Assembly: GCA_022511485.1 (NCBI GenBank)
Contig: JAFLUJ010000177.1
Span: forward strand, 1 to 14,666
Source: Oscillospiraceae bacterium
GTDB taxonomy: Bacteria; Bacillota; Clostridia; Oscillospirales; Ruminococcaceae
Length of the DNA stretch: 14,666 bases
Reading direction: 5' to 3'
The notes under the pieces were generated by a model. It searched no databases. It was not told the DNA's origin and was given only the letters and a program-made list of their open reading frames with translations. Numbering within the stretch: position 1 is the stretch's first letter; every line of letters starts with the position of its first letter. Positions 1 through 6,775 of this stretch are shown in pieces. The position numbers were made by a program, and so were the translations under genes.

Positions 1-508
1 CAACCGCGGTCTCGCTCTTACCTACGCCGCTTTCTCCGAGGATAAGCATACCCTCGCCGTATACCTCAATGAGAACTCCGTGACGGGTGATCCTGGGAGC
101 AAGGTGCAGGTTCAGGAAAGCTATCAGCGCCGCAATAAAGCTGGATGTACTGTCCTTGTTCCTGAGCAGAGGAACTCCGTGCTTTTCGGCGATCTCTACC
201 ATTTCGGGGAAATAAGGCAGCTCACGCGTAATAATAAGAGCCGGTATGTGCTGAGCGAAAAGCATTTCCAGACGCTCATAACGGGTCTGCTCGTCAATTG
301 TAGCAAGATAGGCAAACTCCATCTTACCCAGTATCTGGATACGTTCATTGTCAAAATATTCATAAAATCCCATAAGCTGGAGACCTGGACGGTTTACATC
401 ATTCTCGGAAACTAACAGCTTTTCAGAATCTTCGGGCAGGTAAACGGTTTCGAGATGGAACTCCTCAATAATTCTTTTAAGTGCAATGGTAAATTTTTTC
501 TCCGCCAT
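1..508 (-). CDS. hprK: HPr kinase/phosphorylase, N-terminal part (cut by window edge)
   Basis: Reading leftward from an ATG at 508 gives 169 codons that run off the window. The protein matches HprK/P, the bifunctional kinase/phosphorylase that modifies Ser46 of HPr and so controls CcpA-dependent carbon catabolite repression in the cytoplasm. Residues 1-130 are the N-terminal domain. The conserved stretch RHGVLIEVYG (142-151, with the catalytic-site His143) is followed by the Walker A P-loop GESGVGKS (158-165). The C-terminal half of the usual ~310 residues, with the HprK signature and HPr-binding helices, lies beyond position 1. The start is supported by AAAGG about 12 nt upstream; an earlier ATG is followed directly by a stop. 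A promoter sits at 549-576. The plus-strand reading frame over this stretch is a shadow. Identification is strong. Confidence 0.93.
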   Translation of the reverse strand, partial: MAEKKFTIALKRIIEEFHLETVYLPEDSEKLLVSENDVNRPGLQLMGFYEYFDNERIQILGKMEFAYLATIDEQTRYERLEMLFAQHIPALIITRELPYFPEMVEIAEKHGVPLLRNKDSTSSFIAALIAFLNLHLAPRITRHGVLIEVYGEGMLILGESGVGKSETAV

Positions 509-548
509 TTTACATCAATCCTTTCGCATAAAAGCATAGCTATATTTA

Positions 549-576
549 ATTATACATAATTCAGGAAAAATTTCAA
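549..576 (-). promoter_or_regulatory. Sigma-A promoter of hprK
   Basis: On the minus strand TTGAAA (571-576) is followed after 16 nt by a perfect TATAAT (549-554). Transcription would start near 542, giving a leader of about 34 nt before the hprK ATG. Confidence 0.65.
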
Positions 577-710
577 GTAGTATTATGTTACAATTTATAT
601 TTTATGCTGTTTTTCAAGGGAAAATATGATGCTGTCCCCTTTTTAACTTGCCCTGCCGAAAGCTTTTCCCTCATAATTTTTACAATATCAAAATTTTTTT
701 ACAAAAACCC
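577..710. other. Intergenic stretch between divergent hprK and tRNA promoters
   Basis: A/T-rich sequence with a few homopolymer runs. I see no coding potential, convincing hairpin or operator between the hprK promoter and the tRNA promoter. Confidence 0.5.
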
Positions 711-739
711 TTGACAAGAGGAAAAAAAGCTGTTATAAT
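711..739 (+). promoter_or_regulatory. Consensus sigma-A promoter of the tRNA unit
   Basis: TTGACA at 711-716 and TATAAT at 734-739 are both perfect, with the ideal 17-nt spacer. Initiation would be near 746, giving a short leader of about 24 nt before the tRNA-Ser. This is the strongest promoter in the window, as expected for stable RNA. Confidence 0.9.
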
Positions 740-769
740 AATTAAGTCGCTGGTGATGGCGTTGGTAAT

Positions 770-862
770 GGAGAAGTCGCCTAGCCCGGTTTATGGCGCA
801 CGACTGGAACTCGTGTATGGGTTGATAGCTCATCGAGGGTTCGAATCCCTCCTTCTCCGCCA
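770..862 (+). tRNA. tRNA-Ser (anticodon GGA)
   Basis: A full class II cloverleaf can be drawn. The acceptor stem is GGAGAAG (770-776) with CTTCTCC (852-858), followed by G859 and an encoded CCA (860-862). The anticodon stem CACGA/TCGTG encloses the loop CTGGAAC, giving anticodon GGA, which reads UCC and UCU. A long variable arm pairs ATGGG with CTCAT, which is diagnostic of serine tRNA. The T arm is GAGGG-TTCGAAT-CCCTC (835-851). It is expressed from the consensus promoter at 711-739 and followed at once by a GC-rich hairpin and a terminator. Confidence 0.95.
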
Positions 863-879
863 GCGGGGAAGCCCCCCGC
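863..879 (+). other. GC-rich hairpin directly after tRNA-Ser
   Basis: GCGGGG (863-868) pairs with CCCCGC (874-879) across a 5-nt loop, starting at the base after the encoded CCA. The same hairpin follows tRNA-Gly at 1083-1098. It may be a 3' trailer structure that is removed during tRNA maturation; that role is inferred. Confidence 0.6.
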
Positions 880-884
880 CGCAG

Positions 885-914
885 AACCGTCCTTGGATGT
901 CAAGGACGGTTTTC
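885..914 (+). terminator. Rho-independent terminator 1 (after tRNA-Ser)
   Basis: AACCGTCCTTG pairs perfectly with CAAGGACGGTT (11 bp, loop GATGT), followed by TTTTCTGT. A copy of the same hairpin design occurs three more times downstream. There is no obvious new promoter before tRNA-Gly, so some read-through is likely. Confidence 0.85.
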
Positions 915-1008
915 TGTATCGCACACACGAAGACACACAACCTATTTGCGAACAAAAAGGACAGGAAGCTGACAGCCTCCCGCCCCTGATAAAAAATAAT
1001 ATGAATAT

Positions 1009-1082
1009 GCGGATATAGTTTATCGGTAAAACATTAGCTTCCCAAGCTGAGGTGGAGGGTTCGACTCCCTTTATCCGCTCCA
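1009..1082 (+). tRNA. tRNA-Gly (anticodon CCC)
   Basis: The acceptor stem is GCGGATA (1009-1015) with TATCCGC (1072-1078), then T1079 and encoded CCA (1080-1082). The anticodon stem TTAGC/GCTGA encloses TTCCCAA, giving anticodon CCC, which reads GGG. The T arm is GAGGG-TTCGACT-CCCTT (1055-1071) with one G-U pair. The variable loop is short, as expected for a class I tRNA. I see no separate promoter between tRNA-Ser and this gene, so it probably depends on read-through of terminator 1 from the promoter at 711. Confidence 0.95.
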
Positions 1083-1098
1083 GCGGGGACGCCCCCGC
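1083..1098 (+). other. GC-rich hairpin directly after tRNA-Gly
   Basis: GCGGGG (1083-1088) pairs with CCCCGC (1093-1098) around a 4-nt loop. It matches the trailer hairpin of tRNA-Ser and a partly decayed copy near 1276-1288. Confidence 0.6.
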
Positions 1099-1104
1099 AG
1101 GCAG

Positions 1105-1138
1105 GTCGTCCTTGGTTATCAGGGACGATTTACTTTTT
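1105..1138 (+). terminator. Rho-independent terminator 2 (after tRNA-Gly)
   Basis: TCGTCCTTG (1106-1114) pairs with CAGGGACGA (1120-1128), nine pairs including one G-U, loop GTTAT, followed by a T-rich tail to 1138. Confidence 0.8.
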
Positions 1139-1196
1139 GGCACGATCACATAACAATTCATAGCATTTCGTTTATAGAGGCTGAGCCTTGACCCAT

Positions 1197-1231
1197 ACCG
1201 TCTTTGGTTGTCAAAGGCGGTCTTGTTTTTT
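1197..1231 (+). terminator. Rho-independent terminator 3 (no tRNA in front)
   Basis: ACCGTCTTTG (1197-1206) pairs with CAAAGGCGGT (1212-1221), loop GTTGT, then TCTTGTTTTTT. The design matches terminators 1, 2 and 4, but the 65 bases in front contain no tRNA. Confidence 0.8.
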
Positions 1232-1294
1232 GCACGACCACATAACAATCCATAACCTATCGTTTACAAATAAACGGGACGCCCCCGCAGGCAG

Positions 1295-1328
1295 ATCGTC
1301 CTTGGTTATCAGGGACGATTTTCTTTTT
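1295..1328 (+). terminator. Rho-independent terminator 4 (no tRNA in front)
   Basis: ATCGTCCTTG (1295-1304) pairs with CAGGGACGAT (1310-1319), followed by TTTTCTTTTT. It is almost base-identical to terminator 2, with one difference over the 46-bp shared cassette. On the minus strand it lacks a T tract, so it is unlikely to terminate the opposing gene at 1351. Confidence 0.8.
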
Positions 1329-1350
1329 CACACGACCGGATAAACAAAGA

Positions 1351-1803
1351 TCAAACAAATAATGCAGCAACACTAATGATAAATAGTACAGAAAAAAGGA
1401 TAAAAAGAACAATAGAAAGGAACACCTCCGGAGATGACTTCAGATCTTCCATAATAAATACCTTGTCTATCCTTGGAGGGTCTTCCTGCAAAAGAATAAC
1501 GGCAACATCAGCGCATGATCTTTTTTTGTACTTATTTGCCTGAAAATTTGTTGTACATATCGTGTATGTAATATTTTTATCAAGCATTTCAATTTTTACG
1601 GTTATGTCATGCCATGTAATCATTGTATATCTACCGCTTGTACTGGTAGGGGCTCTTCTTTTTTGATATGAAATGATCTCTGCTTTTTGAATACGCCCAT
1701 ATTTTCTTACTTTCTTTATCTGTTCATCACATTTTTTAATATTATAAAAGCTTAAAAAAGCTAAGGAAAGTGAAGCTATACATAACATTATTGCTGATTG
1801 CAT
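1351..1803 (-). CDS. Small membrane protein with N- and C-terminal transmembrane helices, unknown function
   Basis: A 150-residue protein that I do not recognise by name. Residues 2-20 form a hydrophobic helix and residues 128-149 a second, strongly hydrophobic one. The ~100 residues between are hydrophilic and rich in beta-prone segments (for example YTMITWHDITVKIEM). This helix / beta domain / helix order resembles the DUF3592 type of membrane proteins, but I cannot confirm membership. The start at 1803 is supported by GGGGAGA 8 nt upstream. The gene begins 20 nt after the stop of the 1824-2303 gene, so the two are probably cotranscribed. It is A/T-rich compared with the nrd and spo genes. 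Confidence 0.75.
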   Translation of the reverse strand: MQSAIMLCIASLSLAFLSFYNIKKCDEQIKKVRKYGRIQKAEIISYQKRRAPTSTSGRYTMITWHDITVKIEMLDKNITYTICTTNFQANKYKKRSCADVAVILLQEDPPRIDKVFIMEDLKSSPEVFLSIVLFILFSVLFIISVAALFV

Positions 1804-1823
1804 AACGATCTCTCCCCTATAAT

Positions 1824-2303
1824 TTATTTAAGATCAGTATCATTATCTTCTTTAAATTCAAATATGTGACACGTAAAATTTACTACTTCAACCTTAGGTA
1901 TTATCGCCAGAGTATCCACATCAAGATCAAAGTCATAAAAAATGCAGTACTCCTGACCGTTTTCATCTGTGATAATATGCGGAACAGGAGGCGACTTCCA
2001 ATGATCTGTACTTCCGGGGAAATGATTTTTTTCAGAAAAACGGACCTCTTCCAGATTTCGATACATCTGCAAAAGCGCCTCAGAGTCACCGTTAAACTCG
2101 TCCTCCGAAACTACTGACCTTATATCGTCAGAAAGCATTGAATATGTGATATGATCTTTCCACAAACCGGTTGATTCACACAGCTCCTGCCCGATCTGAT
2201 ATGCTTTAAATTTCGCAGAGGATATTAAGAAAATACGGATCAGAACAATTAATAAAATAAATACAAACACACATACCGGAACTATTATCTTTTTAGCTTT
2301 CAT
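1824..2303 (-). CDS. Membrane-anchored hypothetical protein with exposed C-terminal domain
   Basis: A 159-residue protein with no family I can name. Residues 5-28 (IIVPVCVFVFILLIVLIRIF) form a single N-terminal membrane anchor after a short Lys-rich start. There is no lipobox cysteine, so it is more likely a type II membrane protein than a lipoprotein. The rest is acidic and soluble-looking and ends in a beta-rich stretch. The start at 2303 has a modest GGTGATGG ribosome binding site 6 nt upstream. It lies 91 nt after the stop of the peptide-binding lipoprotein gene and 20 nt before the 1351-1803 gene, which suggests a small membrane-protein operon. Other frames overlapping it have no support. 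Confidence 0.75.
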   Translation of the reverse strand: MKAKKIIVPVCVFVFILLIVLIRIFLISSAKFKAYQIGQELCESTGLWKDHITYSMLSDDIRSVVSEDEFNGDSEALLQMYRNLEEVRFSEKNHFPGSTDHWKSPPVPHIITDENGQEYCIFYDFDLDVDTLAIIPKVEVVNFTCHIFEFKEDNDTDLK

Positions 2304-2394
2304 TATGAACCATCACCATACCTAATAAAAAATGCTGATTCTGCGTTATTCTCCACAAGTACCATATGCAGGAAAAACATAATATCCCCATCGC

Positions 2395-4017
2395 TTAGCC
2401 GAAATATTTAGCTTCTCCGAACCAGACCGCCCCTGTAAACGGATAAAAAGCCAGATCAGCAGCATCTTCATCACATACAAGATATATACTTTCATAGCAT
2501 AGCGGGATAAAAACATACTCCCCTATTACCGCTGATTCCGCTGCTTTGAATCGCTCTGTGCCGTCAGTAAGGCTTACGGACGTCTTTGAACCACTAAGAT
2601 TTGACATAAATGAGGGATCAGAATACACATGGAAGCTCTCGTTTTCAGCAAATACGCTCATAAACTCAAAGGCAGAATTATTCTCCGAGCTTAATTCTAT
2701 GAGAGCGATCACGTACTCTCCATTTTCCATTTTGCTTTCATACTCACTCCGGGAAACCACTTCCACTCCGCAGTTGAACAGAAGCTCACTGCGCCAGCGG
2801 TCTGTTATGTCGTAAAGCATATCTATCCCTGAAAAATCCTCGGGGACGGTTATTTTCGCATCGTTTACCGCTTCAATTCCTGCGGATCTGAGAGCGTTTA
2901 CCCACAGCTCCGCAGAGCCAGCATCATATACGGACAGCGTCCTGTCAGGGACAATGTCCCGATAGCTTTTCCCCTGCAAGGTTATCCCGCCCGGGATTAT
3001 CCCGAATGCAGCAGTGAGATTTTCGGTCAGCACATGACTGTAAGCGTCCCTGTTCAGAGATTTCGCCAAAGCCTCCCGGATAGCCTTATTTCCAAAATAC
3101 ACAGAATCAAGGTTAAATAAAAACCCTGCTGTCTTTATATCCTCCGAGTAGACAACACTGTCGGCAAATATCTTTTCGTCTGCTTCACCGGTCACAAAGC
3201 AGTGAACATCCCCGGAGGAAAAATCACTCTTATCATTGCTGCTGTCCCCGGTTATGAAAAAATTCAGTCCGTAGGGATAAACATAGCTGTTTTCCGAGTA
3301 GGAAGCATTCCGGCGCATGATAATATAATTGTTGTCCCAGTAGGGATCATAGTTCCATTCTTTCAGATAAAACGCTCCGTTTGAAGCCGCCGCATCGGCA
3401 GCCATGCCGTATCTTCCCTTGGAAAGCTCGAAAAACTCACGGCAGCAAGGCATAGCCGCTGTTTTTGTAAGCAGGGACAAAAAATCATAGTAGGGATATT
3501 CCAGAGTGAATTTCACCGTATAGTCGTCAACAGCCCTTACACCAAGCAGCTCGGGATCTTTTCCGTCATTCAGGACACCGCTGGCGTCCCTTATACACAT
3601 ATAGTCGTCACTGTACGGAGAACCTGTAGCCGGGTCAAAAATACGCCGGAAAGCAAAAACAAAGTCGTCCGCAGTTACCGGCTTGGAAAAATCCGCCTGA
3701 CTTGTCCACTCCCTGTCCCTTCTCAGATAAAAGGTGTAACTGAGCCCGTCCTCGGACATTTCAAAGCTTTCAGCCGCCGCCGGAACAATAGCTCCTCCGG
3801 TCAGCTCCTTCACAAGTCCCTCCATCATGTTGGTTATTATCATCATAGATTCCGGATCTTCCGCCATCTGAGGATCAAGATTGCGCGGATTGTTTTCTAT
3901 ATTCATTTTAAAAGTTGTTCCTGCGCCGGTATCCTCCTTGCAGGAGGACATCACCGACATCATAAACAAGATCAAAAAAATAAATGCTATACCCCGAATA
4001 TGAAACTGACCTTTCAA
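2395..4017 (-). CDS. Oligopeptide ABC transporter substrate-binding lipoprotein (OppA-like, SBP family 5)
   Basis: A 540-residue solute-binding protein anchored outside the membrane. It has a signal peptide (residues 1-25) and a lipobox ending in Cys26 (MSSC). The opening NNPRNLDPQMA, the early block on extent of hydrophobic and Trp-containing segments (FYLRRDREW), VTADDFVFAFRRIFDP, and the SNGAFYLKEW ... MRRNASYSEN block are typical of peptide-binding proteins such as OppA and DppA. The start is TTG at 4017, chosen because AGGAG lies 7 nt upstream and no in-frame ATG precedes the signal peptide. It has its own promoter (4050-4078). No permease or ATPase genes are in the window, so it either works with a distant transporter or has another role. 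The peptide substrate cannot be predicted. Confidence 0.88.
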   Translation of the reverse strand: MKGQFHIRGIAFIFLILFMMSVMSSCKEDTGAGTTFKMNIENNPRNLDPQMAEDPESMMIITNMMEGLVKELTGGAIVPAAAESFEMSEDGLSYTFYLRRDREWTSQADFSKPVTADDFVFAFRRIFDPATGSPYSDDYMCIRDASGVLNDGKDPELLGVRAVDDYTVKFTLEYPYYDFLSLLTKTAAMPCCREFFELSKGRYGMAADAAASNGAFYLKEWNYDPYWDNNYIIMRRNASYSENSYVYPYGLNFFITGDSSNDKSDFSSGDVHCFVTGEADEKIFADSVVYSEDIKTAGFLFNLDSVYFGNKAIREALAKSLNRDAYSHVLTENLTAAFGIIPGGITLQGKSYRDIVPDRTLSVYDAGSAELWVNALRSAGIEAVNDAKITVPEDFSGIDMLYDITDRWRSELLFNCGVEVVSRSEYESKMENGEYVIALIELSSENNSAFEFMSVFAENESFHVYSDPSFMSNLSGSKTSVSLTDGTERFKAAESAVIGEYVFIPLCYESIYLVCDEDAADLAFYPFTGAVWFGEAKYFG

Positions 4018-4049
4018 GCCGATGCTCCTTTACTCTTTTTCATATTCTT

Positions 4050-4078
4050 AATATAGCATTTTTTTTTTATAATTTCAA
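4050..4078 (-). promoter_or_regulatory. Sigma-A promoter of the OppA-like lipoprotein gene
   Basis: TTGAAA (4073-4078) and TATATT (4050-4055) are separated by exactly 17 nt, mostly an A tract. It lies just past the nrdG stop. The leader would be about 25 nt and carry the AAAGGAG ribosome binding site. Confidence 0.6.
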
Positions 4079-4081
4079 TAG

Positions 4082-4594
4082 CTAAAGCTGGATTTCTACA
4101 GCTTTTTTTTCAGCAAGACTTTTTTTTACGTCCAGTATCCTCTGGTTACTGCTCCCCTTGAATTTCAGCAGTATATCCCGCTTGTCAAGCTGAAATGGCC
4201 CGTCCACCAGATAATCGGTAACGGAAAGCAACTCCCTGTAAAAATTTTCCTCGCTTGCCTGCTCCAGCAGATCCTCAAACAGATACCCTGTGTAAGTGAC
4301 GATGTTCAGACCTGATTTTTTCAGCTCTATACCCAGTGTATAAAGCTCCCTTGCCTGACAGAATGGCTCTCCCCCGCTGTAGGTAACACCGTCAAGAAGC
4401 GGATTGCTCCTTACATCTTCAAGCAGACTTTCAAGGGAGACCTCCTCCCCACCGTCAAAATCATGGGTCTGCGGATTATGACATCCTTCGCAGCGGTGCG
4501 GACATCCCTGAGTAAATATCGTGAACCGTATTCCCGGACCGTCCACAATAGAATCATTGACAGTCCCGGCAATTTTTAACGTACCCGAAAGCAT
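4082..4594 (-). CDS. nrdG: Anaerobic ribonucleotide reductase activating enzyme (radical SAM)
   Basis: NrdG uses a 4Fe-4S cluster and S-adenosylmethionine to generate the glycyl radical on NrdD. The cluster motif CPHRCEGC (CX3CX2C) is at residues 31-38 of the 170-residue product, followed by the HNPQT segment. TYSGGEPF is the SAM-binding GGE motif, and DYLVDGPF is typical of the family. I chose the ATG at 4594, which has GAGG six nt upstream. A longer version would begin with TTG at 4606, inside the stop codon of the preceding gene (TTGA overlap), but its ribosome binding site abuts the codon. The product follows the chemoreceptor-type gene almost without gap, so expression probably comes from that transcript rather than from nrdD, which ends in its own terminator. 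Confidence 0.94.
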   Translation of the reverse strand: MLSGTLKIAGTVNDSIVDGPGIRFTIFTQGCPHRCEGCHNPQTHDFDGGEEVSLESLLEDVRSNPLLDGVTYSGGEPFCQARELYTLGIELKKSGLNIVTYTGYLFEDLLEQASEENFYRELLSVTDYLVDGPFQLDKRDILLKFKGSSNQRILDVKKSLAEKKAVEIQL

Positions 4595-4602
4595 ATCCTG
4601 CC

Positions 4603-6624
4603 TCAACCCTCAGGATCATCAGGAGTCTCCGGAACATAATCATCCGGATAATCCACCTCTATGATGTCGTCCTCATATTCATCATCTGAGGCGTATCCAT
4701 TGTTGTCCTCATACCTGCCGCTTCCTCCGGAAACATCAGGATCTGAATAAAAATCAGGCTCTTCATAACTGCTTCTGTATTCGCTTTCATCCCCGGATGA
4801 TCTGGGAGTATACTCTCTTGTACCGATCTCCTCAAGGTCATACTTTTTAAGCATATTATTGACCATATCCACTCTGTTTACAAGGCTCTCACTTATGCTG
4901 AGATTTTCTTCACTTGTAGCGCTGTTTGTCTGGGTAACATTAGCAATATTGTCTATGCCGGATGTTATCTGGGCAAGCATTGTTGTCTGCTGAGAAGTTG
5001 ACTCTGCCACCTTTCCGATATTCTTGTTAAGATCCTCAATAGCTTTTTCCACATCATAAACTGAATCGGTGGTCTCAACTGTGATCTTTCTGCCGTCGTC
5101 AATGACCTTTGTGAGCTGTTCCAGAAGCTGAGTAGATTCCTCAACAGATTTACGGGATTTCTCCGCCAGCTCAGCGACCTCGTTGGCAACTACATAGAAG
5201 CCAACGCCCGCTTCTCCCGCATGAGCCGCCTCGATAGACGCATTTATCGCCAGAATATTCGTATCGAAAGCGATGTTCTCCAGAGCATCGAATATTTTCT
5301 TTATCTCGCTCATCATGCTTTCAATATTTTTCATTGATGTTTTGAGCTTGTCACTGTTATCATGAACCTCATGTACTGCCGCTACAGCGTCATCACTTGC
5401 TTTTCTTGCAGCGATACAATCTTCGTCATTACGCGCTACAGTTGTGGAGATCTCATGCATAGTGGAACTCATCTGCTCAGTGCTTGCAGCCTGCTCGGTA
5501 GAACCGTCCGCAAGTGCCTGATTGCTGTTTCTGATCTCCTTTGCAGCGTCGTTGACGCAGCTTACAGCATCTCTGGTCTCTCTTACGATATGTTCCAGAT
5601 CTCCCTGAATAGCTTTCATGGCGATGTACATACCCCTGAAATCGCCTCTGTATTCAATGTTTGACTTCACGCCGATATTACCCTCGTGAATAGCAGCCGC
5701 ATATGTTTTTATATCGTTCAGATATGTACGTATCTGGAAAACTGTCTGTTCAAGTGCATTTTCCAATATCTCGGTCTCATCGCCTCTGTGGCTCTTTACG
5801 ACATCAGTAGTAATATCACCTTCAGCAAGCAGATGGAGACGGTTCACAATATTGCGTATGCTTCCGGCAATAGCTCCCGCAACACGTCTCGAAGTATATA
5901 CAGCGATCGGAGCAAGTATGGCAGCCAGAACACAGAATACAATAATGACCTGTATTAAAACCCGTCTTAAATTTGTAACATCCTCTATTGCAATAACTGT
6001 TATGTCTCCCTGCCCGCTTGATTCAGAAATGTAATTCCTGCCGTTATACTTAAAGCTTGGAGCAACATTATCTGCACCAAGAGAATTATATATTTCCCTG
6101 TTGCCTTCCTCAACTACAAATTCAATCATCTTATCATCAATGATCTTTGCAAACAGACCGATCTCATCGGGATAGCTGGCAAGATACAATCTTCCGTTGC
6201 CAAGCTTTGCACTTGTTATCATAATGAACTGACCGTCTATACCATACATAGTCCTTGATATATCACAGTCAATGCCATAATGGTACATGGTATTTCCGTT
6301 ATTGTCAACGACCTTTGCACCCTTTATCCATGAATCGCCCAGATAATCTATGATGACATCTGAAACATTGCCCTCATAATAAGCTTCCAGCAGGTCATCA
6401 TGAGCGCAGATCTCTGCCGCCAGATCCTCCATATCAATGTAGATAGTCTCAATAGCACTGTTTACGATCTCAGTATCTTTACTTAGCAGCGTTTCCTGTA
6501 TATCAACAGAAAGATACCGTACAGCATATATAGCAAGTGTAATGTAGCATATAAATGCTATTGCCACACTTATCAGAGATAATCTGAGTATTCTTGCGCG
6601 TATTGTTGTTTTCATGGAATCCAT
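4603..6624 (-). CDS. Methyl-accepting chemotaxis-type transmembrane receptor
   Basis: A 673-residue receptor with TM1 (~11-34), an extracellular sensor region of about 185 residues (35-220) with no cache motif that I can name, TM2 (~221-244), a HAMP domain (~245-297) and a second HAMP-like segment (~302-350). The signalling coiled coil runs from ~355 to 595, with the hairpin tip at 449-490 (IAFDTNILAINASIEAAHAG). The final ~70 residues are strongly acidic and low in complexity. There is no NWETF-like CheR tether. The start at 6624 has GGGGGAG 10 nt upstream. No cheA, cheW or flagellar genes are in the window, so its partner is unknown. Its stop lies 8 nt before the preferred nrdG start, and it sits between nrdD and nrdG, which suggests but does not prove a link to anaerobic growth or redox sensing. 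Confidence 0.92.
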   Translation of the reverse strand: MDSMKTTIRARILRLSLISVAIAFICYITLAIYAVRYLSVDIQETLLSKDTEIVNSAIETIYIDMEDLAAEICAHDDLLEAYYEGNVSDVIIDYLGDSWIKGAKVVDNNGNTMYHYGIDCDISRTMYGIDGQFIMITSAKLGNGRLYLASYPDEIGLFAKIIDDKMIEFVVEEGNREIYNSLGADNVAPSFKYNGRNYISESSGQGDITVIAIEDVTNLRRVLIQVIIVFCVLAAILAPIAVYTSRRVAGAIAGSIRNIVNRLHLLAEGDITTDVVKSHRGDETEILENALEQTVFQIRTYLNDIKTYAAAIHEGNIGVKSNIEYRGDFRGMYIAMKAIQGDLEHIVRETRDAVSCVNDAAKEIRNSNQALADGSTEQAASTEQMSSTMHEISTTVARNDEDCIAARKASDDAVAAVHEVHDNSDKLKTSMKNIESMMSEIKKIFDALENIAFDTNILAINASIEAAHAGEAGVGFYVVANEVAELAEKSRKSVEESTQLLEQLTKVIDDGRKITVETTDSVYDVEKAIEDLNKNIGKVAESTSQQTTMLAQITSGIDNIANVTQTNSATSEENLSISESLVNRVDMVNNMLKKYDLEEIGTREYTPRSSGDESEYRSSYEEPDFYSDPDVSGGSGRYEDNNGYASDDEYEDDIIEVDYPDDYVPETPDDPEG

Positions 6625-6643
6625 AGAAAAGTTTCTCCCCCTT

Positions 6644-6688
6644 ATGTTATGATATAGTTATACCATCTTATTAAATATACCATAACAT
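6644..6688. promoter_or_regulatory. Imperfect long inverted repeat upstream of the receptor gene
   Basis: ATGTTATGATATA (6644-6656) and TATACCATAACAT (6676-6688) are inverted copies matching at 12 of 13 positions, separated by 19 nt. On the minus strand the motif ATGGTATA also appears twice as a direct repeat 17 nt apart. The element ends about 20 nt before the receptor start and overlaps weak -10-like sequences (TATAAC, TATATC). It could be an operator for the receptor-nrdG unit; no regulator is known. Confidence 0.4.
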
Positions 6689-6723
6689 GACTTCCTTTAG
6701 GTAAATTATATTAAAGCAAAATG

Positions 6724-6770
6724 TAAATTTTTTAAAAAAATTTTACCCTGCTGCATAAAACAGCAGGGTA
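6724..6770 (-). terminator. Rho-independent terminator of nrdD
   Basis: On the minus strand a 10-bp perfect stem (TACCCTGCTG with CAGCAGGGTA, 7-nt loop, 6744-6770) is followed by AAAATTTTTTT. It begins 6 nt beyond the nrdD stop and separates nrdD from the receptor-nrdG unit. Confidence 0.85.
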
Positions 6771-6775
6771 TAACA

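Larger units (their letters stand above)
1086..1321 (+). repeat. Repeated tRNA-trailer/terminator cassettes
   Basis: Two nested direct repeats are visible. The block 1086-1131 recurs at 1276-1321 with a single mismatch (G1105 versus A1295); it contains half of the trailer hairpin plus the terminator. A 37-bp block after terminator 2 (1140-1176, beginning GCACGATCACATAACAAT) recurs after terminator 3 (1232-1268) with about six differences. A weaker relative follows terminator 1. The layout suggests serial duplication of a tRNA-trailer-terminator unit. Confidence 0.8.

Noticed and set aside
648..989. Plus-strand frame of 113 codons
   Set aside because: It covers the tRNA promoter, tRNA-Ser and terminator 1, so it is not protein-coding.
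781..1248. Open frame on the minus strand of about 155 codons
   Set aside because: It runs antisense through both tRNA genes and the terminators; peptides of the kind EGGIRTLDELSTHTRVP are the well-known false translation of a serine tRNA.
1141..1274. Remnant tRNA sequences in front of terminators 3 and 4
   Set aside because: I looked for acceptor, anticodon or T-arm fragments and found none that would stand on their own.
6671..6712. Sigma-D (flagellar) promoter for the receptor gene
   Set aside because: A TAAA with about the right spacing exists, but the -10 does not resemble GCCGATAA.
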